This document shows, one piece after another, positions 7,613-16,524 of a stretch of DNA of 64,000 nucleotides (the first letter of the stretch is position 1; each line of letters begins with the position of its first letter). Both the position numbers and the translations under genes were made by a program. The notes under the pieces are model-generated. The model saw nothing but the letters and a program-made list of their open reading frames with translations, was not told where the DNA came from and searched no databases. Source of the stretch: Streptomyces sp. MJM8645 (GTDB lineage Bacteria > Actinomycetota > Actinomycetes > Streptomycetales > Streptomycetaceae); NCBI RefSeq assembly GCF_001625365.1, contig NZ_LJJF01000001.1, forward strand, positions 1,302,001 to 1,366,000, written 5' to 3'.

Positions 7613-9109
7613 ATGCCGCTTTCTGAGCGCGTTCCCCTTCCCCACGGGGATGACGACCATCTGCAGCTACTCGGGATAGAGCCCGAACTGGTGCGTCGGA
7701 TGAGCCTGTTCGGCAACTTCGCCGTCAGCTTCTCGGTCATCTCGGTCCTCAGCGGCTGCATGACGTTGTTCGGATTCGGTCTGATCAGTGGCGGCCCCGT
7801 CGTGATGATGTGGGGCTGGGTGGGTGTGGGTCTGGCCGTACTGCTGGTCGGCATGGCGTTGGCCGAGGTCACCTCCGCCTACCCGACCAGCGGCGGGCTC
7901 TACTACATGGCCCGGCAGTTGGGCGGCCCACGCTGGGGATGGGCGACGGGCTGGCTGAACCTGCTGGGCCTGCTGGGCGGGATCGCCGGGATCGATTACG
8001 GCGCCGCGAGCTTCATCGCAGCGTTCGCCGACCTGCAGTGGGGGGTGGAGGCGACCCCTGGCCTGATCCTCGCGATCTTCGCCGGTGTCCTGGTCCTGCA
8101 CGCCCTGCTGAACGTCTTCGCCGTCCGGGCGGTCAGCCTGTTCAACAGCATCTCGGTCTGGTGGCACATCGGCGGCGTACTGGTGATCGTCGGTGTGCTC
8201 GCGGCCGTCCCTTCCCACCACCAGTCCCCTTCCTGGGTGTTCGGGCACTTCGCCAACGGCACCGGCTGGTCGAACCCGATCTATGTGTCGGCGGTCGGCC
8301 TGCTGCTGGCCGGCTACACCTTCTGCGGCTACGACGCGAGCGCCCACTTGAGCGAGGAGACGACGAACGCGCGGGTCGCCGCACCACAGGGCATCGTCCG
8401 CTCGATCTGGGTCTCCCTGATCGCCGGGTTCGTGCTGCTGGCCGGCCTCCTGTTCGCGGTGCAGGACTACGCGGGCACCGCTGCGGCGGACGTGCCGCCC
8501 GCGCAGGTCTTCCTGGACGCGCTCGGGACCACCGGGGCGAAGGCCCTGCTGCTGATCGTGATCGGTGCCCAGTTGTTCTGCGGATCCGCCGAGGTCACCG
8601 CGTGCTCGCGGATGGTCTACGCGTTCTCCCGGGACAACGCGCTGCCGGGCTCGGCGACTTGGCGCAGGGTGTCGCCACGCAGGGTTCCGGTGCCGGCGGT
8701 GTGGCTGTCGGTAGCGGTGGCGTTCGTCCTGGCGGTGCCGTCAATGTGGAACGCGGCGGCGTACGGGGCGGTCACCGCCGTCAACGTCATCGGGATGACG
8801 CCGTCGTACATCGTGCCCGTCTACCTGCGGCTGCGACAGCGGGACCATTTCGTCCCGGGGCCGTGGAACCTGGGCCGGTGGAGCCGGCCAGTCGGGATCG
8901 CCGCGGTGGCGTGGGTGGTCGTGCTCACGGTGCTGGTGTGCCTGCCGCAGCGCTACCCGGTGACCGTGGAGACGTTCAACTACGCCCCCGTCACCCTGCT
9001 GGTGGTCCTGGCGCTGGCGGCGCTGTGGTGGCGGCTGGCCGGCAAGCGGTTCTCCGTGCCGGTCGTCCAGGATCCGCAGCTGGCCGCGGTCGAGGAGCAG
9101 ATCGTATGA
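7613..9109 (+). CDS. APC superfamily amino-acid/GABA permease
   Basis: A 498-residue integral membrane protein with about twelve hydrophobic segments. The N-terminal FAVSFSVISVLSGCMTLFG and the TSGGLYYMARQLGG segment near residue 95 are characteristic of the APC-family amino-acid/GABA permeases. It should import an amino acid, amine or related compound with a cation gradient. Start ATG 7613 is preceded by GGAGG. Its stop overlaps the start of the glutamine-synthetase-like gene (ATGA), so uptake and gamma-glutamylation of the same substrate are probably linked. Exact substrate is not determined by the sequence. Confidence 0.9.
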   Translation: MPLSERVPLPHGDDDHLQLLGIEPELVRRMSLFGNFAVSFSVISVLSGCMTLFGFGLISGGPVVMMWGWVGVGLAVLLVGMALAEVTSAYPTSGGLYYMARQLGGPRWGWATGWLNLLGLLGGIAGIDYGAASFIAAFADLQWGVEATPGLILAIFAGVLVLHALLNVFAVRAVSLFNSISVWWHIGGVLVIVGVLAAVPSHHQSPSWVFGHFANGTGWSNPIYVSAVGLLLAGYTFCGYDASAHLSEETTNARVAAPQGIVRSIWVSLIAGFVLLAGLLFAVQDYAGTAAADVPPAQVFLDALGTTGAKALLLIVIGAQLFCGSAEVTACSRMVYAFSRDNALPGSATWRRVSPRRVPVPAVWLSVAVAFVLAVPSMWNAAAYGAVTAVNVIGMTPSYIVPVYLRLRQRDHFVPGPWNLGRWSRPVGIAAVAWVVVLTVLVCLPQRYPVTVETFNYAPVTLLVVLALAALWWRLAGKRFSVPVVQDPQLAAVEEQIV

Positions 9110-10506
9110 GGCCCGCGATGCGCACCGCCCACCCGCCCGCGGCCCCGTCCGCCGACACCACCGAGCCGGTCGGCCGGCTGCCGGAGCTGGTGGAGGTCTT
9201 CGGCCTGGACACCGTGATGCTGGCCACCGTCGATCCGCAGGGGCGCCTCAAGGGCAAGGAGTTCGAGGCCGAGGTGCTGCTGGCGCGGCTGGCGTCGGGG
9301 CGGATCCGCCCGGAGGTGTGCGGGTACGTGATCGGCACGGACCTGGGTATGACGCCTCAGGTCACCGGCACGTTCTCCTGGGAGTCCGGCTTCGGCGACA
9401 TCGCGCTGGTGCCGGATCTCAGCCGGGCCCGCCTGCTCCCGTGGGAGCCGGGCACCGCCGTGGTGTTCGCCCACCCTGTCGACGGTGACCGGCCGCATCC
9501 ACTGGCCCCGGCGACCATCCTGGACGAGCAGCTCGACCAACTCCGCGGCCTGGGCTACGAGGTGCGGGTCGGGATCGAGACCGAGTTCGTCGTCTACGAC
9601 TGCACGGCCGCCGACGCAGCTGCGGCCGACTGGCGGGGGCTGCGTCCGGTGACGTGGGACAACCGCGACTACGCCCTCGACCGGCCGACAGCGGCGGCCG
9701 GGTTCTCGCGGTCGCTACGGCAGGCCATGGCCGGGGCGGGGCTTCCCGTCGAGGCGGTCAAGCTGGAGAGCGCCGCCGGCCAGATCGAGGTCACCTTCCC
9801 CTACGGCCCGGCGCGGGAGGCCTGCGAGCAGCACGTGCTGTTCAAGCACGCCGCACGGGCGCTGGCGGACCGGCAGAACATGGCGGCGACGTTCATGGCC
9901 GCCCCGGCGCACGGGGTGGGCTCCGGGATGCACCTGCACCTGTCCCTGTGGGCCAGAGGCGAGCCGCTCCTCGCCCGCGCCGACGCCCCGCACGCCCTGT
10001 CGGAGCTGGGTGAGCGGGCCGTCGCCGGGCTGCTGGAGGTGCTGCCCGCCAGCGCACCGATGTGGGCGCCGTACGTGAACAGCTACAAGCGCCTCGGGGG
10101 CCCGTTCGCACCGTCCAGGATCGCGTGGGGACGGGACAACCGCTCCTGTGCGGTGCGGGTGGTCGGCCACGGACCGGGCCTGCACCTGGAGGTGCGCCTG
10201 CCAGGCGCGGACGCCAACCCCTACCTCGCACTCGCCGCAGCCGTCGCCGCCGTCCGCCACGGCGTCACCGCAGACCTCACCCCCGGTGAGCCCGTCACCG
10301 GCGACGCCGGCTGGGACGACGACCTGCCCGAGATGCCTCGCCACGCCTGGGACGCCATCAAGGCGTTCGAGACCAGCCCCCTCGCCTGCGCGCTGCTGGG
10401 CGAGCACGTCGTCGCCCACCTCGCCTCCCTCGCCCGCCTGGACGTCGACCACCACGCCGGCCGCGTCACCGACGCCGAGCTCGCGCGCGGCTTCGCCCAG
10501 GCCTGA
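9106..10506 (+). CDS. Glutamine synthetase family ligase (gamma-glutamyl-amine ligase type)
   Basis: The 466-residue protein has the glutamine-synthetase fold: RLKGKEFEA near residue 45, IETEFVVYD near 155 (metal-binding glutamate), ESAAGQIEVTFPYG near 225, GMHLHLSLW near 275, NSYKRLGGPFAPSRIAWG near 325 and HLEVRLPGADANPY near 365. The lack of typical GlnA features and the pairing with a permease favour an amine or amino-acid gamma-glutamyl ligase (PuuA or GlnA3/4-like) over the main glutamine synthetase. The start overlaps the permease stop by 4 nt. A strong hairpin follows at 10510-10555, ending this operon. Confidence 0.85.
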   Translation: MRPAMRTAHPPAAPSADTTEPVGRLPELVEVFGLDTVMLATVDPQGRLKGKEFEAEVLLARLASGRIRPEVCGYVIGTDLGMTPQVTGTFSWESGFGDIALVPDLSRARLLPWEPGTAVVFAHPVDGDRPHPLAPATILDEQLDQLRGLGYEVRVGIETEFVVYDCTAADAAAADWRGLRPVTWDNRDYALDRPTAAAGFSRSLRQAMAGAGLPVEAVKLESAAGQIEVTFPYGPAREACEQHVLFKHAARALADRQNMAATFMAAPAHGVGSGMHLHLSLWARGEPLLARADAPHALSELGERAVAGLLEVLPASAPMWAPYVNSYKRLGGPFAPSRIAWGRDNRSCAVRVVGHGPGLHLEVRLPGADANPYLALAAAVAAVRHGVTADLTPGEPVTGDAGWDDDLPEMPRHAWDAIKAFETSPLACALLGEHVVAHLASLARLDVDHHAGRVTDAELARGFAQA

Positions 10507-10509
10507 GCC

Positions 10510-10555
10510 CCGGGACGGCCGCGGAGCCATACCCCCGAGCCCGCGGCCGTCCCGG
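10510..10555. terminator. Rho-independent-type hairpin
   Basis: A perfect 15-bp stem (10510-10524 with 10541-10555) and a 16-nt loop, directly after the glutamine-synthetase-like gene. No T-tract. Confidence 0.7.
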
Positions 10556-10592
10556 TTCCACCCCCCTATTCCTGACCACGCCGGAGACCCTC

Positions 10593-12110
10593 ATGGACAC
10601 CACCGTCCGCCCCCAGAAGAAGAGCGCGAAGCCCGCCCCCACCGGGCCCGGCCTGCTGGCCAAGACCCACCTGGTCGGCGCCACCGAGTCCGGTATGGAG
10701 GGCCTGGCCCTGTGGCTGGCCTCCCGCGGCCTGGACGTCACCGGCAGCATCGACCCCGCACACCAGGACAGCCCCGCCGCCGACCGGCTGCGCGCGGCCG
10801 GCGTGGAACTCACGGTCGGCTCGGACGCCGGGCACGTCCGCAACGACCGAACCGCCGTGGTCTGGTCCGGGGTGGTCGTCGCCCCGCACCCCGAACTCGA
10901 CCGGGCCCAGGCCCTGGGACTTCCGGTGCTCGCCCGCGCGCACGCGCTCGCCGTACTCTGTGAGGACTTCGGCCATCCGCTTATCGCCGTCGGTGGTAGC
11001 CACGGCACCACGACCGCGGCAGCCGTTCTGGCCGCAGCCCTGGCCGATGGCCGAACCGGCTGGATCCTCAACGCCCCCGGCCTCGGCAGCACCTCCGGCC
11101 AGGGCGGCGGCCGTCGCCTCGTCGTGGACCTGTGCCCGGACGCCGGCACGCACGAGGCCGCGCCCCCCGGTTCCTGGAACTACCGCCCGCACGGCCCGAA
11201 CCTCTACCGACGGCCGTCCCCGTCCGTGGCGCTGATCGCCGCCGTCGCAGCCAACGCCCCGTACTTCGCGGACAACATCGACGCCCTGGACGCCGCCACC
11301 AGCCTCGCCCGCTCCGCCGGCACCGTGGTCCTGCCGACCTGGGACACCGGCGCCAGGATCGTGCACGAGAGGCTCACCGACCGTCCCGGCCCCAACCTGG
11401 TGACCGTCGGCCTCGACGAGAGCGCCGACGTCTGGGTTCTCAAGCCCCGCTGGCTCGGCACCGGTTACCTCCTCACCCTGCGCCATCAGGGCGAGCAGCA
11501 CCAGCTCGTCGTGCCGATCACCGGCGACCACCACGCCCTGGCGGCCTGCGCCGCCATCGCCACCGCCCTTGTCGCGGGCGAAAACGCGAAGGCCGTCGCC
11601 GAACGCCTCGCCCATTTCGAAGGGGTGGAGCGCTCCCTGACCGAACTCGAGTCCACCCGGGCGCAGATCACCGTCCGCGACTCCCGTGCCCGACACCCCC
11701 AAGAGGTCAGGGCGGACGTCGCGGCCGCCCGGCTCCTGACCGAGGGCTCGGTCATCGCGGTGCTGGAGCCGGACGGCATCGCCCGCACCAGCGCCCACGC
11801 CGCCGAGCTCGGCGCTGCCCTCGCCAAGGCCGACCACGCCGTACTGCTGCCGGCCGCCACCCCGCTGACCACGCTGAACGTCTCCGACCCACTCGACGCC
11901 GTCGTCACCGCCGCCACCGCGGCCCTGAGCGCCGACCGGGTTCACCGGGCCCGCTCGGGCCCGTGCGAGCCCGGCGTCGAGCAGCTCGTCACCCAACTCG
12001 CCGAGCCCGGCGATCTGGTGCTCGTCATCGGTACCGGCGAAGCCGCCCGCCTCGGCCCACGCCTGCTGGAGCGCCTCGCGCCTGGTTCCCCCACCACTGA
12101 CCGTCCGTGA
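10593..12110 (+). CDS. MurC-like (Mur ligase family) protein with altered P-loop
   Basis: The 505-residue protein resembles UDP-N-acetylmuramate-alanine ligase in layout: an N-terminal Rossmann-like domain (HLVGATESGMEGLALWLASRG, about residues 27-50), a central ATPase domain from about residue 128 and a C-terminal domain. Normal Mur ligases carry GTHGKTT. Here the segment reads GSHGTTT, so the ATP-binding lysine is replaced by Thr139. The DNA-binding or catalytic capacity therefore cannot be assumed: it may be a pseudo-ligase, or may use another cofactor. It is isolated from dcw cell-wall genes, sits downstream of the permease/ligase operon, and its last bases overlap the next reading frame if that gene starts at GTG 12107. 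Confidence 0.75.
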   Translation: MDTTVRPQKKSAKPAPTGPGLLAKTHLVGATESGMEGLALWLASRGLDVTGSIDPAHQDSPAADRLRAAGVELTVGSDAGHVRNDRTAVVWSGVVVAPHPELDRAQALGLPVLARAHALAVLCEDFGHPLIAVGGSHGTTTAAAVLAAALADGRTGWILNAPGLGSTSGQGGGRRLVVDLCPDAGTHEAAPPGSWNYRPHGPNLYRRPSPSVALIAAVAANAPYFADNIDALDAATSLARSAGTVVLPTWDTGARIVHERLTDRPGPNLVTVGLDESADVWVLKPRWLGTGYLLTLRHQGEQHQLVVPITGDHHALAACAAIATALVAGENAKAVAERLAHFEGVERSLTELESTRAQITVRDSRARHPQEVRADVAAARLLTEGSVIAVLEPDGIARTSAHAAELGAALAKADHAVLLPAATPLTTLNVSDPLDAVVTAATAALSADRVHRARSGPCEPGVEQLVTQLAEPGDLVLVIGTGEAARLGPRLLERLAPGSPTTDRP

Positions 12111-12139
12111 ACCGCCCGCCGACCACCGGAGGTGCCGCC

Positions 12140-12661
12140 ATGGCCACCACCCTTCCCGCCCACAACCTGCCCGAACGCGACATCCGGCTCCTCGTCCACA
12201 TTGCCACCGAGTCCCAGACCCGCACGATCGCGGCCGACCCCGCCCTCACGCTGGCCCCTTCCGATGTCGACGCCGCCGTCCGCGCGCTGTTCACGGCCAC
12301 CGGCACGCGCACCGTGCTGCAGCTCGTCGCCTGGGGTGCCGCGTACGGCATCGTCACCGGCACCACCGAGCCCTGTACCGCGCTCACCACCGCAGTTCAG
12401 CTCCCTCGGCGCCTCCAGCGGGTCCTCACGGGCTGGGTCGGCGGGCGCACCGCCCCGGAGTTGGCGGCCGACTTCGGCGTCTCGACCGGCACGATGCGCG
12501 GCTACGGCCGGGACCTGCGCTCCTGGCTGGGGGTCCGCAACCAGGTGCAGGCGAGCATCGCCGCCGTCCTGGGCGGCCTGGTCCTGCTCAGCGACATCGA
12601 CCCCACGTGGCCCGCCGAGCCACTCGCTCGTGCCATCACACCCCGCGGCCGAGCTGCGTGA
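12140..12661 (+). CDS. LuxR-type helix-turn-helix protein
   Basis: ATG 12140 is chosen because it follows GGAGG; an in-frame GTG at 12107 would overlap the MurC-like gene. The 173-residue product has a LuxR/GerE-like helix-turn-helix at about residues 100-135 (LTGWVGGRTAPELAADFGVS, then TMRGYGRDLRSWLGVRN). The N-terminal half contains a second degenerate HTH-like region (DVDAAVRALFTATGTRTVLQLVAWGAAYG). No sensory domain is evident. It overlaps the downstream membrane protein gene by 4 nt, the first of three consecutive overlaps, which indicates one operon through 14383. Targets are unknown. Confidence 0.7.
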   Translation: MATTLPAHNLPERDIRLLVHIATESQTRTIAADPALTLAPSDVDAAVRALFTATGTRTVLQLVAWGAAYGIVTGTTEPCTALTTAVQLPRRLQRVLTGWVGGRTAPELAADFGVSTGTMRGYGRDLRSWLGVRNQVQASIAAVLGGLVLLSDIDPTWPAEPLARAITPRGRAA

Positions 12662-12975
12662 ACACCCGGCGAACCAGCGGCCGGGCCGCCATCGGGCTGG
12701 TCTGCTTCCTGCTGGGAGTCCAGGTCGGGGCTGCCGTCGTCTACCTCCTCCAGCACCGCACCAAGCTCGCCCAGCCGCTCTATCTGGCGATCTTCGCCCT
12801 CGTCGCCTTCGGCACCCTGGCCGTCGCCGACCGGCTGATCGCCTCACGCTCAGCGCCCAAGCGCCGTTCTGGCTCCTCCTCGCAGAAACCGCTCCCACCG
12901 GAACTGAGCACCCGCACGACCCATGGCGGCCGTTCGGGCCTAGGCCGCACCCCTTCAACCCCAGACGGAAGATGA
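12658..12975 (+). CDS. Small membrane protein, two transmembrane segments
   Basis: GTG 12658 overlaps the preceding stop (GTGA). The 105-residue product has two hydrophobic segments at about residues 10-30 (AAIGLVCFLLGVQVGAAVVY) and 41-60 (LYLAIFALVAFGTLAVADRL), then a hydrophilic, Arg/Ser/Pro-rich tail of about 45 residues predicted to be cytoplasmic. I do not recognise a family. It is embedded between two regulator genes in an overlapping operon, so it may help anchor or sense for them; that is inference. Confidence 0.6.
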   Translation: MNTRRTSGRAAIGLVCFLLGVQVGAAVVYLLQHRTKLAQPLYLAIFALVAFGTLAVADRLIASRSAPKRRSGSSSQKPLPPELSTRTTHGGRSGLGRTPSTPDGR

Positions 12976-13925
12976 GCACCTTACGACCACCTGTCGACGG
13001 GCTGGCGGCCCGCGACCTGGACCGCCACCTGATCAACCGCGCGGGTGTCCTCGTCGACGCCGAAGCGCTCGCCGAGCTGCCCGTCACCCGTCTGTCCGGG
13101 GCCGCGCCCGTGCTCCTGGCCGCAGGCGCCCCTGTGCCGGCCACCGTCCCCGCACCGTTGGTGCGGCTGCTGATGCGCGCCGGGTCCATGGCGATCCCGT
13201 GTGCCCTGGTCACCAGCCGCCTGGGCCTCGACGTGACCGGCATGCTCGCCACGCAGCGCGTCCCCAACGTGTGGTCCGCGTCCGTGTCTGCGGGTGAGTC
13301 CCGTGAGCATGGCCTCAACCCCTACCGCGCTGCGGCCCGTGCGCTAAGCCTTCCGGTCGGGAACTGCCTGGTCATCACCACCGAAGCGGCGGCACACGAG
13401 GCCCAAGCCGGTGGAGCACGCCGTGTACTCCTCAGCCACGCCGGAGCCCTCAGCGTGGCCGCCAAGGGCGTCACCGGACTGAGCGAGCGCGAGTACGGCG
13501 TTGCTCTGCACCTCGCCCTCGGGCACTCCTACGAAGGCGCCGCAGAGCAGCTCGGCTGCTCCGCCAGCTCAGCTGCCAACACGATGTCAAGGGTGATGCA
13601 CCGCCGGGGCCTCACCGACCGTACCCGCGCCATCGCCGACCTCATCACCTCCGAGCAGCTCGACACCGCCGAGCTGCGCGCGGCCCTGCCCGGCGAACTC
13701 CCGGACCTCGCACCGCGCGACCACCAGGTGCTCACCCTGCTCGCCACCCACGAGGTGCGCGCCGTCGCTCGGATGACCGGCATCAACCAGGACACCATCG
13801 GCGGCGTCATCACCCGGGCCGCCACCGTCATCGGAGCCCGCAGTCGCACCCACGCGGTCGTCATGGTCCTCCTGCTCGGCCGGCCCCGCCTGGCCACCGC
13901 CTCCGTCTCCGGCGGTGCGCGGTGA
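12972..13925 (+). CDS. HAD-like domain fused to two LuxR-type HTH modules
   Basis: ATG 12972 overlaps the previous stop (ATGA). In the 317-residue product, residues about 50-155 resemble a HAD-superfamily fold: CALVTSRLGLDVTGML followed by NPYRAAARALSLPVGNCLVI and EAQAGGARRVLLS, which match the late HAD motifs. The early DxDxT nucleophile motif is not visible, so this domain is probably a ligand-binding relic. Two LuxR/GerE-like HTH modules follow (LSEREYGVALHLALGHSYEG near 170 and LAPRDHQVLTLLATHEVRAV near 255). It is therefore a regulator, and the fusion is unusual. It overlaps the downstream deoxyribosyltransferase-like gene by 4 nt. Confidence 0.65.
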   Translation: MSTLRPPVDGLAARDLDRHLINRAGVLVDAEALAELPVTRLSGAAPVLLAAGAPVPATVPAPLVRLLMRAGSMAIPCALVTSRLGLDVTGMLATQRVPNVWSASVSAGESREHGLNPYRAAARALSLPVGNCLVITTEAAAHEAQAGGARRVLLSHAGALSVAAKGVTGLSEREYGVALHLALGHSYEGAAEQLGCSASSAANTMSRVMHRRGLTDRTRAIADLITSEQLDTAELRAALPGELPDLAPRDHQVLTLLATHEVRAVARMTGINQDTIGGVITRAATVIGARSRTHAVVMVLLLGRPRLATASVSGGAR

Positions 13926-14383
13926 GGCTGGTCGAGTACCCGCAGTACTACACCCCTGACGGCGTCCCATCCCTGTATCTGGCCGGTTCTGGCGCCGGCC
14001 GTCCCGGCTGGCAGGCTGACGCCGTCGCCCTCCTGGCCGCGGCCGGCTTCACCGGCACCGTCCTCAACCCCCAGCCCTGTTCCCGCCCCGGTTCCGGGAC
14101 GGGAACACCGGCCGGCTGGCAGGAGCACAACCTGCGGCGCATCGGCGTCGTCCTTCTCTGGTGCCCGCACGGCGCGCAGCAGGTCCTCGATGTCCGGCAG
14201 CGGTTCCTCCACCGCTCGCGCACCGAGCTGGTCGTCGGCTGCGACGGCGAGGACCGCCTCCAGCGGTTCGTCCGCGCCGAACTGTTCGGCTCGATGCCCC
14301 GGTTGGCCGTCGCCACCGATCTCGCCGCCGCCGTGCGCGCCACTCTCGACCACCTCAGTGCCCCGGCCACCGCCCGCCGCTGA
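13922..14383 (+). CDS. Nucleoside 2-deoxyribosyltransferase-like protein
   Basis: GTG 13922 overlaps the preceding stop (GTGA). The 153-residue protein has the pattern of the nucleoside 2-deoxyribosyltransferase-like family: LAGSGAGRPGWQADAVALLA near residue 20, VLNPQP near 48, then W-QEHNLRRIGVVLLWCP at 65-82, which in the family places the acceptor base next to the catalytic residue. Such enzymes cleave or exchange N-glycosidic bonds of nucleosides or related nucleotides; the fold is shared with TIR NADases. It closes the overlapping four-gene set that starts at 12140. Substrate unknown. Confidence 0.7.
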   Translation: MRLVEYPQYYTPDGVPSLYLAGSGAGRPGWQADAVALLAAAGFTGTVLNPQPCSRPGSGTGTPAGWQEHNLRRIGVVLLWCPHGAQQVLDVRQRFLHRSRTELVVGCDGEDRLQRFVRAELFGSMPRLAVATDLAAAVRATLDHLSAPATARR

Positions 14384-14410
14384 ACGCCACCACCGCCGTC
14401 AGGAATCTCC

Positions 14411-16327
14411 ATGCCCACGCTCTCAGCCCCACACCGCTCCCGGCCGCTCATCGAGGACCACGGCCTCATCGGCAGCACCGCCACCGGCGCCCTCGTCCAC
14501 TCCGACGGCACCGTCAACTGGCTGTGCCTGCCCCGGTTCGACTCCCCGGCGGTCTTCGCCGCCCTGCTCGGCACCGAGGACCACGGCTTCTGGCGCATCG
14601 GTCCCGCCGCCGACGGGTTCCCCCTGACGGCCGACCGGCGCCGCTACCGCGACCACACCATGGTCTTGGAACACGAGTGGGACACCCCCGGCGGCAGCGT
14701 CCGGGTCATCGACTTCATGCCGCTGGGCACCACGGCGGCCCGGATCGTGCGGATCGTCGAAGGTCTCACCGGCACGGTCGAGATGACCTCGCTGTTCTGT
14801 GCCCGCCCCGGCTACGGCGCCACCACGCCGCTGATCACCCGCACCGAGCGCAAGGGCACCGCACGCCTGTGCGCGACCGTCCACCCCGACTCCTACTGGC
14901 TCGACGGCCTCCACCACACCGTCACCGAGGACGGCGCCAGCGCCGACTTCACGCTCACCGCGGGCGAGTCCGTCACCTTCTCCCTTACCTGGTGCACCTC
15001 GTCCAACCCGGCACCCGCCATGCGCAGCTCCCGCGCGGCACTCAACCGCACCGCGGCACACTGGCGTGAGTGGGCGTCCCGCTGCACGTATCAGGGCCGC
15101 TACCGCGAGGAGGTCCTGCGGTCGGCGCTCGCCCTCAAGAGCCTCTGCCATCCGGGCGGCGGGATCGTCGCCGCCCCCACCACCTCCCTGCCGGAGGACA
15201 TCGGCGGCGAGCGAAACTGGGACTACCGCTACACCTGGCTGCGCGACGCAGCCCTGACCGTCACCACCCTCGCCCGCCTCGGCTACACCGAGGAGGCCGA
15301 GGCGTGGCGCGACTGGCTGCTCGGCACTCTCGGACGCGACGCCGACCGGCGACTGCAGATCATGTACGGTCTCGGCGGCGAACGTGACCTGGCCGAGGGC
15401 GAGTTGGGTCACCTTCCCGGCTACGAGGGCTCCCGCCCGGTCCGCATCGGCAACGGCGCTGCCAGCCAGCTTCAGCTCGACGTCCCCGGCGAGGTCGCCG
15501 ACGCCCTGCTCGCCGCGGAGAACGCCGGACTGCACACCTCCCGCGACGCCGACGCGATGCTGCGTGCCCTCGCCCGCTGGACCGAAGACCACTGGCCCGA
15601 GCCCGACGAGGGCATCTGGGAGGTCCGCGGTCCGCGCCGCCACTTCGTCCACTCCAAGGTGATGGCCTGGGTCGCCGTCGACCGCACCATCGCCCTCCTG
15701 CGCCGCCGGCCATCCGCCACCGCCGACGAACTCGTGCACTGGGAGCGGCTGCGCGACCAGATTCATGCAGACGTCTGTGACAAGGGCTACGACCCGGAGC
15801 GCAACACCTTCACCCAGTACTACGGCGGCCAGGAGCTCGACGCCTCGCTGCTGCTCATCCCCCAGGTCGGCTTCCTCCCGCCGGACGACAAGCGGGTGAT
15901 CGGCACCATCGAGGCGATCCAGCGCGAACTGTCCACCGAGGACGGCTTCGTACTGCGCTACCCCACCCACGACGAGAGCGGCAACAACGTCGACGGCCTG
16001 TCCGGCCACGAAGGCGCCTTCCTCGCCTGCTCGTTCTGGCTGGCCGACGCCCTCGCCATGATCGGCCGGATGCAGGAGGCCCGCGAGCTGTTCGACAAGC
16101 TGCTGTCGCTTCGCAACGACCTCGGGCTGCTCGCCGAGGAGTGGGACCCACGGCTCAAGCGCCAGGTCGGCAACTTCCCGCAGGCCTTCAGCCATCTCGC
16201 CCTGGCCAGCACCGCCCTGCGGCTGACCGCCTGCGACGCCGCCTACCTGCCGAGCCAACGCACCATGCCCGCCGGAGCGCCCCCCGAGCGGGAGTTGGGG
16301 ACACGCACTGTAGCGGGCGTGCAATAG
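14411..16327 (+). CDS. Glycoside hydrolase family 15 (glucoamylase or trehalase)
   Basis: The 638-residue protein begins RPLIEDHGLIGSTATGALVH, the start of GH15 actinobacterial trehalase/glucodextranase-like enzymes. The N-terminal beta-sandwich covers about residues 1-240. The (alpha/alpha)6 catalytic domain has SLPEDIGGERNWDYRYTWLR near 260, GNGAASQLQLDVPGEVADAL near 350, and LLAEEWDP near 575, whose glutamates are the expected general acid and base. It hydrolyses alpha-glucosidic bonds, in actinomycetes often trehalose. There is no signal peptide, so it is cytoplasmic. It starts 27 nt after the deoxyribosyltransferase-like gene and is followed by a two-tier hairpin. Confidence 0.9.
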   Translation: MPTLSAPHRSRPLIEDHGLIGSTATGALVHSDGTVNWLCLPRFDSPAVFAALLGTEDHGFWRIGPAADGFPLTADRRRYRDHTMVLEHEWDTPGGSVRVIDFMPLGTTAARIVRIVEGLTGTVEMTSLFCARPGYGATTPLITRTERKGTARLCATVHPDSYWLDGLHHTVTEDGASADFTLTAGESVTFSLTWCTSSNPAPAMRSSRAALNRTAAHWREWASRCTYQGRYREEVLRSALALKSLCHPGGGIVAAPTTSLPEDIGGERNWDYRYTWLRDAALTVTTLARLGYTEEAEAWRDWLLGTLGRDADRRLQIMYGLGGERDLAEGELGHLPGYEGSRPVRIGNGAASQLQLDVPGEVADALLAAENAGLHTSRDADAMLRALARWTEDHWPEPDEGIWEVRGPRRHFVHSKVMAWVAVDRTIALLRRRPSATADELVHWERLRDQIHADVCDKGYDPERNTFTQYYGGQELDASLLLIPQVGFLPPDDKRVIGTIEAIQRELSTEDGFVLRYPTHDESGNNVDGLSGHEGAFLACSFWLADALAMIGRMQEARELFDKLLSLRNDLGLLAEEWDPRLKRQVGNFPQAFSHLALASTALRLTACDAAYLPSQRTMPAGAPPERELGTRTVAGVQ

Positions 16328-16330
16328 GTG

Positions 16331-16374
16331 GGACGGCTGGGGCGCTCACCGCCTCGGCGCCCGAACCGCCGTCC
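16331..16374. terminator. Two-tier hairpin after the GH15 gene
   Basis: Outer stem GGACGGC (16331-16337) with GCCGTCC (16368-16374), inner stem GGGCGC (16340-16345) with GCGCCC (16357-16362). It starts immediately after the GH15 stop. The remaining 150 nt up to the zincin gene show no other structure. Confidence 0.55.
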
Positions 16375-16524
16375 ACGTGGTCACGTTCGTCTTCCCACTT
16401 GGCATCGTCCCCGCCAACGCCACCTCACGCCCCGGTCGGCAAGGGCACGGTCCGGCTAGCCCGGGATCGCCCCGCCCAGTGACCGCGCAGGAACCCCCCC
16501 TCCAACCCACAGAAAGACACCACG

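Noticed and set aside
7810..9105. Long plus-strand frame running over the permease before the glutamine-synthetase-like gene
   Set aside because: This stretch is an Arg/Pro-rich out-of-frame read of the permease gene; the ligase starts at the ATGA overlap.
12107..12140. Upstream GTG start for the LuxR-type HTH protein
   Set aside because: ATG 12140 has a GGAGG site at proper distance; GTG 12107 has none.
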